From Streptomyces bungoensis (GTDB taxonomy: Bacteria > Actinomycetota > Actinomycetes > Streptomycetales > Streptomycetaceae): a stretch of DNA of 64,000 bases. This document shows positions 43,995 to 53,513 of the stretch, one piece after another; the stretch's first letter is position 1; each line of letters begins with the position of its first letter. Location of the stretch: positions 126,628-190,627 of the forward strand of contig NZ_KQ948852.1 of the NCBI RefSeq assembly GCF_001514215.1, read 5' to 3'. Both the position numbers and the translations under genes were made by a program. The notes beneath the pieces were generated by a model that saw nothing but the letters and a program-made list of their open reading frames with translations, was not told the origin of the DNA and did not search any database.

Positions 43995-46073
43995 ATGAGT
44001 GACGCCGGGGCTCCGACGGCGGAGGGCGGCGAGCCCGTGCGCGGGCCGGTGCGGCCGGGCGGGCTGCTCGACGTGCTGGGCGTGGCGTCGGTGGTGCTGG
44101 ACGCCGAGGGCCGGATCGTGCTGTGGAGCCCCCAGGCCGAGGAGTTGTTCGGGTACACCGCCAAGGAGGCCCTCGGCCAGTACGCCGCCCGGCTGATGGT
44201 GCACGAACGGCACCTGGAGCTGGTGGGCGAGCTGTTCGCCGACGTGATGCGCACCGGTCAGAGCTGGGCCGGCGGCTTCCCGATCCGCCGCAAGGACGGC
44301 AGCACCCGGGTGGTGGAGTTCCGCAACATGCGGCTGCTGGACGACCGGGGCGCCGTCTTCGCACTGGGGCTGGCCGCCGACCAGTCGACCGTGCGGCGCC
44401 TGGAGCAGGACGTGGCGCTGTCCGAGCGGATGGTGAAGCAGTCGCCGATGGGGCTGGCGGTCCTGGACACCCGGCTGCGGTTCGTCACGGTCAACCCCGC
44501 GCTGGAGCGGATCACCGGCGTCCCGGCCGACGGGCACGCGGGCCGCACCCTCGGCGAGGTGCTGCCGCTGCTGGACACCGACGCCCTGGCGGCCGCCGCC
44601 CGGCGGGTCCTGGACACCGGCACCCCGGTCATCGACGAGCCCCTCGTGGGCCGCACCCCGGCCGATCCGGACCGGGACCGCACCTGGTCGCTGTCGCTTT
44701 ACCGCCTCGAGGACGCGATGGGCAACGTGCTCGGCGCGGCGGTCTCCCTGGTCGACATCACCGCGCAGCACCAGGCCTCCGTCGAGGCGGAGACCGCGCG
44801 GCGCCGGCTCGCGGTGATCGCCGACGCCTCCGCCCGGATCGGTACGACGCTGGAGCTGGAGCGCACCGCCTGCGAGCTGGCCGAGGTCGCGGTGCCGGAG
44901 CTGGCCGACGTGGCCGCCGTGGACCTGCTGGACGCGGTGGTGGAGGGCCGGCCCAGCACGCTCGGCCCGGCGGAGTCGGCGGTCATCCGGGCGCTAGCGG
45001 TGCGTCCGCAGGACGGCTCGGACGCCGTACGGGCCGCCGACTCCCCCGGCCGGATCGCCCTGTACGCGGCCGACCGGCTGGTCACCGAGTGTGTGCGCAC
45101 CGGCGAGGCGGTGCTGGTGCCGCGGGTGAAGGACGAGGACCTGCCGCGCATCGCCCGGTCAGCCGAGGCGGCCGTGCTGCTGGGTCGCGCGGGCCTGCAC
45201 TCGTACCTCGCGGTGCCGCTGATCGCCCGCGGCGAGGTGCTGGGCGCCCTCGACCTCAAGCGCACCCGCAACCCGGCGCCGTTCGACGAGGACGACGTGC
45301 TGCTGGCCCGGGAGCTGGCGGCCCGCGCGTCCGTGCAGATCGACAACGCCCGCTGGTACCAGAACGCCCGCAACACCGCCCTCACCCTCCAGCGCAGCCT
45401 GCTGCCCAGCCATCCGCCGGTGACCACCGGCCTGGAGGTGGCCTCCCGCTACCAGCCGGCGGGTGCCACCAGCGAGGTCGGCGGCGACTGGTTCGACGTC
45501 ATCCCGCTGGACGGCGGCAGGACGGCGCTCGTGGTGGGCGACGTGATGGGCAGCGGCATCAGCGCGGCCGCCACGATGGGCCGGCTGCGCACCGCGACCA
45601 CCACGCTGGCCTCGCTGGGCCTGGACCCGGCGCTGCTGCTGGAGCACCTGGACAAGACGACCTCCGCCCTGGACCACTCCATCGCGACGTGCGTGTACGC
45701 CGTCCACGACCCGCACCTGCGCCGGTGCCGGATCGCCAACGCCGGCCACCTGCCGCCCGCCCGGGTCCGCCCGGGCCGGCCGCCGGAGCTGCTCGACCTG
45801 CCGACCGGGGTGCCGCTGGGCGTCGGCGGGGTCGAATTCTCCACCGTCACCTTCGACTTCGAGCCCGGCGACGAGCTGGTGTTCTACACCGACGGGCTGG
45901 TCGAGACCCGCTGCCACTCGCTGGACGAACGCCTGGACTTCCTGCTGTCCCTGCTGGACGACCCGGCCCGCCCGCTGGAGGAGACCTGCGACCTGCTCCT
46001 GCGGACGCTGCACCACCCCGACAACCACGACGACGTGGCCCTGCTCATCGCCCGGGCCCAGGAGCTTCCGTAG
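43995..46073 (+). CDS. PAS-PAS-GAF-PP2C (RsbU/SpoIIE-type) phosphatase
   Basis: 692 residues from ATG 43995 (a GTG at 43968 is in frame). PAS 1 about 20-135 (VLDAEGRIVLWSPQAEELFGYTAKE), PAS 2 about 150-260 (AVLDTRLRFVTVNPALERITG), GAF about 290-450 (LHSYLAVPLIARGEVLGALDLKR), then a SpoIIE-like PPM phosphatase 475-690 (GGDWFDVIPLDGGRTALVVGDVMGSG; IANAGHLPP; ELVFYTDGLVE; DDVALLIAR). It should dephosphorylate STAS antagonists in response to small-molecule or redox input; the STAS proteins at 11-13 kb are conceivable but unproven partners. No kinase (RsbW) domain is fused, unlike many Streptomyces paralogues. Confidence 0.93.
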   Translation: MSDAGAPTAEGGEPVRGPVRPGGLLDVLGVASVVLDAEGRIVLWSPQAEELFGYTAKEALGQYAARLMVHERHLELVGELFADVMRTGQSWAGGFPIRRKDGSTRVVEFRNMRLLDDRGAVFALGLAADQSTVRRLEQDVALSERMVKQSPMGLAVLDTRLRFVTVNPALERITGVPADGHAGRTLGEVLPLLDTDALAAAARRVLDTGTPVIDEPLVGRTPADPDRDRTWSLSLYRLEDAMGNVLGAAVSLVDITAQHQASVEAETARRRLAVIADASARIGTTLELERTACELAEVAVPELADVAAVDLLDAVVEGRPSTLGPAESAVIRALAVRPQDGSDAVRAADSPGRIALYAADRLVTECVRTGEAVLVPRVKDEDLPRIARSAEAAVLLGRAGLHSYLAVPLIARGEVLGALDLKRTRNPAPFDEDDVLLARELAARASVQIDNARWYQNARNTALTLQRSLLPSHPPVTTGLEVASRYQPAGATSEVGGDWFDVIPLDGGRTALVVGDVMGSGISAAATMGRLRTATTTLASLGLDPALLLEHLDKTTSALDHSIATCVYAVHDPHLRRCRIANAGHLPPARVRPGRPPELLDLPTGVPLGVGGVEFSTVTFDFEPGDELVFYTDGLVETRCHSLDERLDFLLSLLDDPARPLEETCDLLLRTLHHPDNHDDVALLIARAQELP

Positions 46074-46878
46074 CGCTCCCGACCCCGTCGCGCACGCCGA
46101 TCACCACGTGCGCGTGCAGCTCCTCCGACACGGCCAGACGGGTCGTCAGACCGGCGGCGGCGAAGGCCGCCACGGCGGCGTCGGCCTGGCGCTCGCTGGT
46201 CTCGGCCAGCAGGCAGCCACCGGGCGCGAGCCAGCCGGGGGCCGCCGCGGCCACCCGGCGCAGCACGTCGAGGCCGTCCGCGCCGCCGTCGAGGGCCGCC
46301 GTCGGCTCGTGGTCGCGGGCCTCCGCCGGCAGCAGGGCCACCTCGCCGCTGGGGACGTACGGCACGTTCGCCGTGAGGATGCCGACGCGGCCCCGCAGGC
46401 CGGGGGGCAGCGCCTCGAACAGGTCGCCGGCGTGGACACGGCCGTCATAGGGAGCGAGGTTGCGGCGGGCGCAGCGCACCGCGGCCGGGTCGATGTCGGC
46501 GGCGTGCACCTCGACGGGCCCGAGCGCGGCGGCCAGAGCGGCGCCGAGCGCGCCCGAGCCGCAGCACAGGTCGACGACGACCGTGGCGTCCGGGGCCTGG
46601 GCCAGGGCCTGGTCGACGAGGAACTCGGTACGGCGGCGCGGCACGAAGACGCCGGGCTCGACGGCGAGGCGCAGGCCGTGGAAGCCGGCCCAGCCGAGGA
46701 CGTGCTCGAGCGGGAGGCCGGAGGCGCGCCGGTCGACCATCTCGGCGACTTCGGCGGGGGTACGGGCAGTGGCGAGGAGCAACTCGGCCTCGTCCTCGGC
46801 GAAGACGCACCCGGCGGCGCGCAGCGCGGTGACGACGGCGGAGAAGGAGAGCGGAGGCAGGGAGGGCATGGCGGGCAT
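46045..46878 (-). CDS. PrmC-related protein N5-glutamine methyltransferase
   Basis: 277 residues from ATG 46878 (or 46869). SAM-binding class I fold: VVVDLCCGSGALGAALAAAL (about 97-116), VEVHAADIDPAAV and the catalytic-loop tetrapeptide NVPY (TANVPYVPSGE) in place of the NPPY of true PrmC. This variant marks the PrmC-related actinobacterial family rather than the housekeeping release-factor methylase. The N-terminal helical domain (RTPAEVAEMVDRRASGLPLEHVLGWAGFHG) is present. It overlaps the convergent RsbU-like gene by 29 bp. Confidence 0.88.
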   Translation of the reverse strand: MPAMPSLPPLSFSAVVTALRAAGCVFAEDEAELLLATARTPAEVAEMVDRRASGLPLEHVLGWAGFHGLRLAVEPGVFVPRRRTEFLVDQALAQAPDATVVVDLCCGSGALGAALAAALGPVEVHAADIDPAAVRCARRNLAPYDGRVHAGDLFEALPPGLRGRVGILTANVPYVPSGEVALLPAEARDHEPTAALDGGADGLDVLRRVAAAAPGWLAPGGCLLAETSERQADAAVAAFAAAGLTTRLAVSEELHAHVVIGVRDGVGSATEAPGPGR

Positions 46879-47266
46879 GGGAGCCGAGGGCCTTTCGGGA
46901 GGGTGAAGCCGAAGGGCGCTCTCGCGGGCACCGGTGAGGGTGGGCCGCTTGTCACAGGAGGCCGTCACAAGGAGAGAGCGCCCGAGCCGACACAGCGGTA
47001 ATCGGTCTCACCTCCTCGAACAGCCCGGGGCCGCGCACCGTGCGCGGCCGGACGGCCACCCTATCGCAGCGTCCGGCGAGCGTCCGGCGGGGTCGCGGTG
47101 CGGCGCGAGTTCGGGACGACGCGAGGGCGCGCGCCTGACGCCCCCTCAGGCGCCGTACGGGGTTCCCGGCCTCCCGTGCGGCAGCGCGCGCCCGCGGTTC
47201 CGGGGCAGCGGCATGACCGGCAAGCAAGTTGTACTGTGCAACCAGAGCGGTGGAGGAGGTAGTCCC
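46879..47266. other. gene-free divergent region
   Basis: 388 bp with no supported gene. It holds a 9-bp perfect hairpin (47029-47037 with 47041-47049, GGCCGCGCA/TGCGCGGCC) and the MarR-type operator at 47228. No tRNA or small ORF recognised. Confidence 0.45.
47228..47242. promoter_or_regulatory. MarR-type operator upstream of the marR gene
   Basis: Imperfect dyad GTTGTACTGTGCAAC, 25 bp before the GTG start and just ahead of the GGAGGAGGT ribosome-binding site. Position and GTTG...CAAC symmetry fit autorepression by the MarR protein. Confidence 0.6.
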
Positions 47267-47701
47267 GTGAGCGCAGCCGAGACGGCCGTGGAGACGATCC
47301 AGCGCGAGATGACGGTCTTCGCCCGCCGGGCCCGGGCCTCGGCCGGGCGGATGCACCCCGAGCTGTCGCTGGTGTCGTACACCCTGCTCGGCCACCTGGA
47401 GGAGAGCGGGGGCCGCCGGGCGACGGACCTGGCGGCGCACTACGCCCTGGACAAGTCGACGGTGAGCCGGCAGGTGGCCGCGCTGGAGCGGTCCGGGCTG
47501 ATCGAGCGGCGCCTGGACCCCGAGGACCACCGGGTCCAGGTGCTGGACCTGACCGCGGCGGGCCGGGAGATCCTCGCCCAGGTCACCCGCAGCCGCCGGG
47601 CCGCCTTCCGGGAGCGGCTGGCCGACTGGCCCGAGGAGGACCTGGTCCGCTTCGCGGCCTACCTGGAGCGGTACAACGCCGGGCGGACGGCCGCCGGCTG
47701 A
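47267..47701 (+). CDS. MarR-family transcriptional regulator
   Basis: 144 residues from GTG 47267, 6 nt after GGAGGAGGT. Winged helix-turn-helix about 40-115: LSLVSYTLLGHLEESGGRRATDLAAHYALDKSTVSRQVAALERSGLIERRLDPEDHRVQVLDLT; flanking helices 5-35 and 118-140 form the dimer interface. The wing DPEDHRVQVL is classic MarR. It may also act at the fadH palindrome 5 kb away, which has similar half-sites (inference). Confidence 0.93.
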   Translation: MSAAETAVETIQREMTVFARRARASAGRMHPELSLVSYTLLGHLEESGGRRATDLAAHYALDKSTVSRQVAALERSGLIERRLDPEDHRVQVLDLTAAGREILAQVTRSRRAAFRERLADWPEEDLVRFAAYLERYNAGRTAAG

Positions 47702-47721
47702 GCGGCCGCCGTCCGCGCCGG

Positions 47722-48462
47722 CTACGGCACCGGTACGGCGGCCCGCTCGTCCTCCGGCAGGCGCTCGGGGACCCGGGCCGCCAGGAACGCGGTACGGCGG
47801 CGCAACCGGAAGCCGAGGGTCTCGTACAGCCGGACGGCGCCCGTGTTCTCGGCACTGGCGTGCAGGAACGGCCTCTCACCGCGCTCCTGGACGCCGTGCG
47901 CGACCGCGAGGATCAGCCGGGTGGCCAGGCCCTCGCCGCGGTGGGCCGGATCGGTGCAGACCGCGCTGATCTCGGTCCAGCCCGGCGGGTGCAGCCGCTC
48001 CCCCGCCATGGCGATCAGGGCGCCGCCGCGGCGGATGCCGAGGTAGATGCCGAGTTCGATGGTGCGGGGCAGGAAGGGGCCGGGCCGGGTGCGGGCGACG
48101 AGGTCGAGCATCTCGGGTACGTCCGCCGGGCCGAGGCGGACCGCCTCGGGATCGGGGGCGGCGGCGACGTCCTCGCCGGCCAGTTGCACGCCCTCCATCC
48201 GGAAGGTCACCTCCCAGCCGTCCGGGACCCGGCCGCCGAAGCCCAGCAGGGGCACCTCGGCGCCGGGTCCGGCCAGGGCGGCCAGGTCCGCCCAGTCCCG
48301 CGGGCCGGGTGTGTCGGGCAGGGCCACCCACGGGGTGACGTCGACGGGGTAGCGCAGCACCCGGCCGTGCCGCTCGGCGAAGTGGGCGTGCGGGCCGGTC
48401 AGGGCGGCGAGAGCGGGATGGTCGAGGACGTGCGGCGCCCCGGCCCCGGTCGGATCGCTCAC
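47722..48462 (-). CDS. GNAT-family N-acetyltransferase
   Basis: 246 residues from GTG 48462, overlapping the preceding oxidoreductase stop (GTGA). The acetyl-CoA-binding GNAT core is C-terminal (about 115-235): WTEISAVCTDPAHRGEGLATRLILAVAHGV with the RGEGLA pyrophosphate loop, and HASAENTGAVRLYETLGFRLRRRTAF. The N-terminal ~105 residues form a second, degenerate half seen in FR47-like double GNAT proteins. Substrate unknown. Coupled to a quinone-reductase-like gene. Confidence 0.9.
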   Translation of the reverse strand: MSDPTGAGAPHVLDHPALAALTGPHAHFAERHGRVLRYPVDVTPWVALPDTPGPRDWADLAALAGPGAEVPLLGFGGRVPDGWEVTFRMEGVQLAGEDVAAAPDPEAVRLGPADVPEMLDLVARTRPGPFLPRTIELGIYLGIRRGGALIAMAGERLHPPGWTEISAVCTDPAHRGEGLATRLILAVAHGVQERGERPFLHASAENTGAVRLYETLGFRLRRRTAFLAARVPERLPEDERAAVPVP

Positions 48463-49382
48463 GCGGTCACCTCGATCACGGTCTTGCCCCGGGCGTGCCC
48501 GTCCTCCACGAGGCGCAGGGCCTCTCCGGCGCGGTCGAGCGGGAAGGTGCGGACGACGTGCGGGTCCAGGTCGCCGCGTACGACCAGGTCCGCCACCGCG
48601 TCCAGCACCGCGCGGGTGCGGGCCCGGGCGACCCGGGAGCCGCCCAGCGCGGCGACGGTCTCCTCCGGCGCCCCGGCCGTGACCAGCCGGGCCCGGTCGG
48701 TGAGCAGGGTGGCCGCCCCGGCGAGCACGGATCCGCCGACCAGGTCGTACACGGCGTCGACGCCGTCGGGAACCGCGGCCCGCACCCGCTCGGCCAGGTC
48801 CGGTCCGCCGGCCACGTGCACGGCGCCCAGCGACTCGACGAAGTCCTTCTTGCCCTCGCTCGCCACGCCCACGACCCGCAGGCCGAAGGCGCGGGCGATC
48901 TGCACGGCGGCGGTGCCGACCCCGCCGCCCGCGCCCGTCACCAGCAGGGTGGCTCCCGCGGGCAGGGCGAGCTGGCGCAGGCCGTCGTAGGCGGTGGCCG
49001 CGGCCACCGGCAGGGTCGCCGCGTCGGTGAACGACAGCCCGGCGGGCTTGTGCGCGGCGGCGTCGGCCCGCAGCAGGGCGTACTCGGCGTACCCGCCGCC
49101 GACGGTGTTGCCGAACACCGCGTCGCCGGGCGCGAACCCGGTCACCCCCTCGCCCAGCTCCACCACGACACCGGCGGCCTCACTGCCCATGACCGCGGGG
49201 TACCGGCGCTCGCTCTCGCCGGGGCGGCGGAACCCGCTCCGCAGTTTCCAGTCCACGGGGTTCACCCCCGCCGCCCGTACCGCGACCAGCAGCTCGCCGG
49301 AAGCGGGGACCGGCCGCTCCAGATCGGCCAGTTCCTCGGTCTCCGGGCCGCCGTCCCGCGTGAAGACGTACGCCTTGGGCAT
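48459..49382 (-). CDS. zinc-independent quinone oxidoreductase-like MDR enzyme
   Basis: 307 residues from ATG 49382 with GAGGAG upstream. Medium-chain dehydrogenase/reductase: N-terminal GroES-like domain (AAGVNPVDWKLRSGF; VMGSEAAGVVVELGEGVTGFAPGDAVFG) and NADPH-binding Rossmann domain (TLLVTGAGGGVGTAAVQIARAFG, about 147-169). No catalytic zinc Cys/His or structural zinc loop, as in QOR/NADPH:quinone reductases. Translationally coupled to the GNAT gene. Confidence 0.92.
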   Translation of the reverse strand: MPKAYVFTRDGGPETEELADLERPVPASGELLVAVRAAGVNPVDWKLRSGFRRPGESERRYPAVMGSEAAGVVVELGEGVTGFAPGDAVFGNTVGGGYAEYALLRADAAAHKPAGLSFTDAATLPVAAATAYDGLRQLALPAGATLLVTGAGGGVGTAAVQIARAFGLRVVGVASEGKKDFVESLGAVHVAGGPDLAERVRAAVPDGVDAVYDLVGGSVLAGAATLLTDRARLVTAGAPEETVAALGGSRVARARTRAVLDAVADLVVRGDLDPHVVRTFPLDRAGEALRLVEDGHARGKTVIEVTA

Positions 49383-49527
49383 CCTCGCTCCTCACTTCCG
49401 TCCGCTCTCACCGGCCACACCACCCGGCACTCAGCGGCAAGGAGGAGCGGCAGACGGCTATTCCCGGCACGGCCCGGACGGGGTACGGCCACCCCGACCG
49501 GGACGCTGCCTCCGTCTTCGCCTCGCG

Positions 49528-49636
49528 TCAGCCTGAGACGCGGGCCCCGATGCCGTCGAGGAGGAAGTCGAGGCCGCTCCGGAAGGTCTGGTCGGCGTCC
49601 AGGTGGGGACCATCGCCCACGACCGTGGCGAGCGAT
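49528..49636 (-). pseudogene. C-terminal remnant of a TetR-family regulator gene
   Basis: The last ~36 codons (LATVVGDGPHLDADQTFRSGLDFLLDGIGARVSG and stop) look like the end of a TetR ligand-binding domain. Upstream of about 49637 the frame becomes unrelated Arg-rich sequence, and the other strand shows a piece of a flavin monooxygenase. The DNA-binding domain and start are missing. Confidence 0.6.
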
Positions 49637-49639
49637 CCG

Positions 49640-50001
49640 CTGCTGGACTCCCTCCCTGAACACGCGGTGCGCCGGGGCACGGTTCGAGTCCGCCGCCGAC
49701 GGCGTGCCGCCAGCGCGTCGGCCTGACCTGGCCGGCGACACCGGGCGTCACGCTGCTCGGCGACGCCGCGCACCTGATGCCGCCGGTGGGGCAGGGCGCC
49801 AACATGGCGCTGCTCGACGGCGCCCTGCTCGGCCTCGCGCTGGCCGCGCGCCCGGACGACCTACCCGCCGCCGTCGCGGAGTACGAACGCGAGATGTTCG
49901 AACGCACCGGCGCCGCCGGCCGGCAGTCCGCGCACGTCCAGGAGATCCTGGCGTCGCCCGACGCCGGCCGGAAGATGCTCGCGTTCTTCCAGCCCGCCTG
50001 A
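49640..50001 (+). pseudogene. remnant of an FAD-dependent monooxygenase gene
   Basis: Two pieces in different frames: LLDSLPEHAVRRGTV (from 49640; the mid-protein motif of TetX/PHBH-like monooxygenases), then from about 49719 GLTWPATPGVTLLGDAAHLMPPVGQGANMALLDG (the DG motif region binding FAD ribityl) to the stop at 50001. The N-terminal FAD-binding half and part of the middle are gone. An ATG at 49777 could begin a 74-residue peptide, but without the GxGxxG fold it cannot be an enzyme. Confidence 0.72.
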
Positions 50002-50065
50002 ACGCGTGCAAGGGGAACGCCGTCCCGTGATCCGACCACCCGCACCCAACGCGTACCGTTGAACC

Positions 50066-50663
<598 letters not shown>

Positions 50664-50671
<8 letters not shown>

Positions 50672-51446
50672 GACGGCGACCACCGAGACGGCGACCACGA
50701 CGTTCACGCCGCCCACGCGCTTCGCGGTGCCCGGGCGCATCGCCGTCGGCGAGCAGGTGGCGGCGCGGTGGCAGACCGCCACGCTGACCGGGATCCGGCG
50801 CGAGACGCCGCACGCGGCGACCTTCCGGTTCGCGGTGCCGCGGTGGGCGGGCCACCTGCCCGGGCAGCATGTGATGCTGCGGCTGACCGCGCCGGACGGC
50901 TACGCGGCCCAGCGCCACTACTCGATCGCGTCCGCGCCCGACGACTCCGGCCACCTGGAGCTGACCCTGGACCACGTCCCGGGCGGCGAGGTCTCCGACT
51001 GGTTCCACACCGTGGCCAGGCCCGGCGACACGGTCGAGATGCGCGGGCCGCTGAGCGGCTTCTTCGCCTGGCCGGGCGACCGCCCCGCACTGCTGCTGGG
51101 GGCCGGCTCCGGGGTGGTACCGCTGATGTCGATGGTCCGGCACCACCGGGCGCGGGGTCTCACCGTGCCGCTGCGGATGGTCGTGTCGGCGCGCAGCCCC
51201 GAGGAGCTGATCTACGCGCGTGAGCTCGGCGCGGAGACGACGGCCGTGTTCACGCGCAGCGCGCCGACGGGTGCGCCGGTGGGTCGTATGGCCGCCGCAC
51301 ATGTGGCGCCGCTCCTGGCCGAGCAGCCCGAGGGTGGGTGGGAGGCCTATGTGTGCGGCTCCAACGGGTTCGCCGAGCACGCCTCCCGGCTGCTGGTCGC
51401 GGCGGGCCAGCCGGTGGACCGCATCCGCATCGAGCGCTTCGGCTGA
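50664..51446 (+). CDS. ferredoxin-NADP reductase-like FAD/NAD(P) oxidoreductase
   Basis: 260 residues from GTG 50664. FNR fold: FAD-binding barrel (AATFRFAVPRWAGHLPGQHVMLRL; RHYSIASAP as the RxYS flavin motif, about 95-102) and NAD(P)-binding domain (ALLLGAGSGVVPLMSMVRHHRA, about 148-169; WEAYVCGSNGFAEHASRLL, with CG and C-terminal IERFG). No [2Fe-2S] domain is fused. Translationally coupled to the molybdopterin enzyme, for which it is the likely electron partner. Confidence 0.93.
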
Positions 51447-51564
51447 CCGCCTCTCGGGGACGCGCCAGGAGGCCTGAAACAGCGGTCGGCGGCGTGAGCG
51501 AGGTGCGCCGTACGGGGTACGTGACCGATGGGGACGCTCGGTGTGCCGCGGCGAGGAGGTGCTC

Positions 51565-52149
51565 ATGCCTACCCGGGTGCGAGGCTGGCGCTGGCGGCGC
51601 AATCCGCTCAGGCGCCGGGCGGACGTCATCGAGGCGTGGACCGTGCTGGTCGTCGCCGTCCTGCTGCTGGTGGTCGCGCCCCTCGTCGGGGTGGCTGCGG
51701 GGCTGCGCGCCCACGACCGGGCGCAGTCGGCCGCGGTGGCGGAGCGGGCCGAGCGGCACCGGGTGCCCGCGGTGGTCGTCGGCAACACGCCCGAGCGGCT
51801 GCCCGTGGTGCAGGGCGCCCGTGAGCACCGCTATCGCGCCCAGGTCCGCTGGGCCGAGCCGGGCGGGGGGACGCGTACCGCGCCGGCCCGGGTGCCGGCG
51901 GGGACCCGGCCCGGTGACCGGGTGACCGTGTGGTTCGACGGCCAGGGGCGCAGTGTCGCCCCGCCGCCCGGTGACGTCGCGGTCTGGCAGCACACCGTCA
52001 CGGTCGGCGTGTGCGCGGCCGGCGGTACGGCGCTCGCGGTCCTGCTCGGGCACGCGATGGTGCGCCGGATCGCGCTGCGGCACCGGCTGGCCGAGTGGGA
52101 GCGGGAGTGGGCGCGCACGGGCCCCCGGTGGAACCAGCCCCGGGCCTGA
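51565..52149 (+). CDS. Rv1733c-like two-helix membrane protein
   Basis: 194 residues from ATG 51565 after GAGGAGGT. Opening RGWRWRRNPLRRRADVIEAWTVLVVAVLLLVVAPLVGVAAG and second helix VTVGVCAAGGTALAVLLGHAMVRR (about 152-175), with a beta-rich external domain between (RYRAQVRWAEPGG...VTVWFDGQG), match the Rv1733c family. In M. tuberculosis the founding member is a DosR-regulon antigen; function unknown. It lies 20 kb from the stress block, and no strong GGGnC...GnCCC dyad was found just upstream. Confidence 0.88.
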   Translation: MPTRVRGWRWRRNPLRRRADVIEAWTVLVVAVLLLVVAPLVGVAAGLRAHDRAQSAAVAERAERHRVPAVVVGNTPERLPVVQGAREHRYRAQVRWAEPGGGTRTAPARVPAGTRPGDRVTVWFDGQGRSVAPPPGDVAVWQHTVTVGVCAAGGTALAVLLGHAMVRRIALRHRLAEWEREWARTGPRWNQPRA

Positions 52150-52397
52150 CCCGCCCCCGGCGCCGTCACTCCGCGACGCCCGCCGTCCGCCGACACGGCC
52201 CCTGGTGACCCGACCACTGCTCCCCGCGCGCTGGTCCCGCCCGGACGCCGTAGCAAGCGATTTCACCCCCTGGGCCAGCACACCGGCAGCCGCCGAGTGG
52301 CGACCGTCCCGTCCGGCCTCCGATACGGGCCTGGTGATTCGTCCGATCACCCACCTACGGTGAGCCCACGCAGTCCCCCTCCCGAAGGCGGTTGTTG

Positions 52398-53366
52398 ATG
52401 GCCCTGTTCGACCTCCCCCTCGACGAACTCCGCGCGTACCGCAGCGAGTCCAGCGCGCCCGAGGACTTCGACGCCTTCTGGGGCAAGACGCTTCAGGAGG
52501 CGCGCGAGCACGACCTGGACGCCCGCTTCGAGCCGGTGGACACGGGGCTGTCCACGGTGCGGGTGTACGACGTGACGTTCGCCGGGTTCGGCGGCCACCC
52601 GGTCAAGGGCTGGCTGCGACTGCCGGCCGGCGCCGCGGAACCGCTGCCCCTGGTGGTGGAGTTCATCGGCTACGGCGGTGGACGCGGCCTGCCGCACGAG
52701 GACCTGCTGTGGGCGTCGACGGGCCGGGCGCACTTCGTGATGGACACCCGCGGGCAGGGCAGCAACTGGGGCGGCGGGGGCGGCACGGCCGACCCGGTGG
52801 GGGCCGCGCCCGCGTACCCGGGGTTCATGACGCGGGGCATCGAGGCGCCGGAGAACTACTACTACCGCCGGGTGTTCACGGACGCGGTGCGCGCGGTCGA
52901 GGCGGCCCGCTCGCACCCGCTGACCGACGCGGCGCGGACCGTGGCGGTCGGGACCAGCCAGGGCGGCGGCATCACGCTGGCGGTCGGCGGCCTGGTGCCC
53001 GACCTGGTCGCGGTCGCGCCGGACGTGCCGTTCCTGTGCGACTTCCCGCGCGCCACCACGGTGACGGACCGTCACCCGTACCGGGAGATCGGGCTGTTCC
53101 TGAAGACCCACCGAGGGCGTGCGGAGGACGCCTTGCGCACCCTGTCCTACTTCGACGGCGTGCACTTCGCGGCCCGCGGCCGGGTCCCGGCCCTCTTCTC
53201 GGCGGCCCTGGAGGACCAGACGTGCCCGCCCTCGACGGTCTTCGCCGCCTTCAACGCGTGGGCGCACGAGGACAAGGCGATCGAGGTGTACGACTTCAAC
53301 GACCACGAGGGCGGCGGGCCGTACCAGGAGGAGCGCAAGCTGCGCTGGCTGCGGTCGTACGCCTGA
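52398..53366 (+). CDS. CE7 acetylxylan esterase/cephalosporin-C deacetylase-like enzyme
   Basis: 322 residues from ATG 52398 (TTG 52392 is in frame). Signatures of the AXE1 family: RVYDVTFAGFGGHPVKGWLRLP, VVEFIGYGGGRGLP (oxyanion), MDTRGQGSNWGGGG, VGTSQGGGITLAV with the nucleophile Ser (about 188), DVPFLCDFPRA, and ALEDQTCPPSTVFAAFNAW / DFNDHEGGG holding the acid and His. No signal peptide, so intracellular deacetylation of imported xylo-oligosaccharides is likely. A HutC-type regulator lies downstream. Confidence 0.93.
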   Translation: MALFDLPLDELRAYRSESSAPEDFDAFWGKTLQEAREHDLDARFEPVDTGLSTVRVYDVTFAGFGGHPVKGWLRLPAGAAEPLPLVVEFIGYGGGRGLPHEDLLWASTGRAHFVMDTRGQGSNWGGGGGTADPVGAAPAYPGFMTRGIEAPENYYYRRVFTDAVRAVEAARSHPLTDAARTVAVGTSQGGGITLAVGGLVPDLVAVAPDVPFLCDFPRATTVTDRHPYREIGLFLKTHRGRAEDALRTLSYFDGVHFAARGRVPALFSAALEDQTCPPSTVFAAFNAWAHEDKAIEVYDFNDHEGGGPYQEERKLRWLRSYA

Positions 53367-53437
53367 GGCCCGGCACCCGGCCGCCCCCTCGCGGAGGCGG
53401 TCGGTTTCGGCCGAACCGGCAGGCCGCTCTTCCCTCG

Positions 53438-53450
53438 TGGTTTAGACCAA
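53438..53450. promoter_or_regulatory. dre-like GntR/HutC operator
   Basis: TGGTTTAGACCAA, matching the TGGTCTAGACCA core of DasR-type dre sites at all but one core base, 64 bp upstream of the GntR start. Probable autoregulatory site. Confidence 0.6.
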
Positions 53451-53513
53451 TGCTAGATGTGGTCGCGCAATGAGCCCGTACGGCTACGTCTTGTGACCAA
53501 CAGGAGGGGCGGC

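Noticed and set aside
46879..47266. tRNA or riboswitch in the gap
   Set aside because: Only a simple 9-bp hairpin and a MarR-type dyad are seen; no cloverleaf or known aptamer core.
49777..50001. Independent 74-residue protein
   Set aside because: It is only the C-terminal piece of a flavin monooxygenase; upstream codons in the same frame continue the family motif.
51520..51545. DosR-like box before the Rv1733c-like gene
   Set aside because: GGGGACGCTCGGTGTG keeps only one half-site; the match is no better than chance in this base composition.
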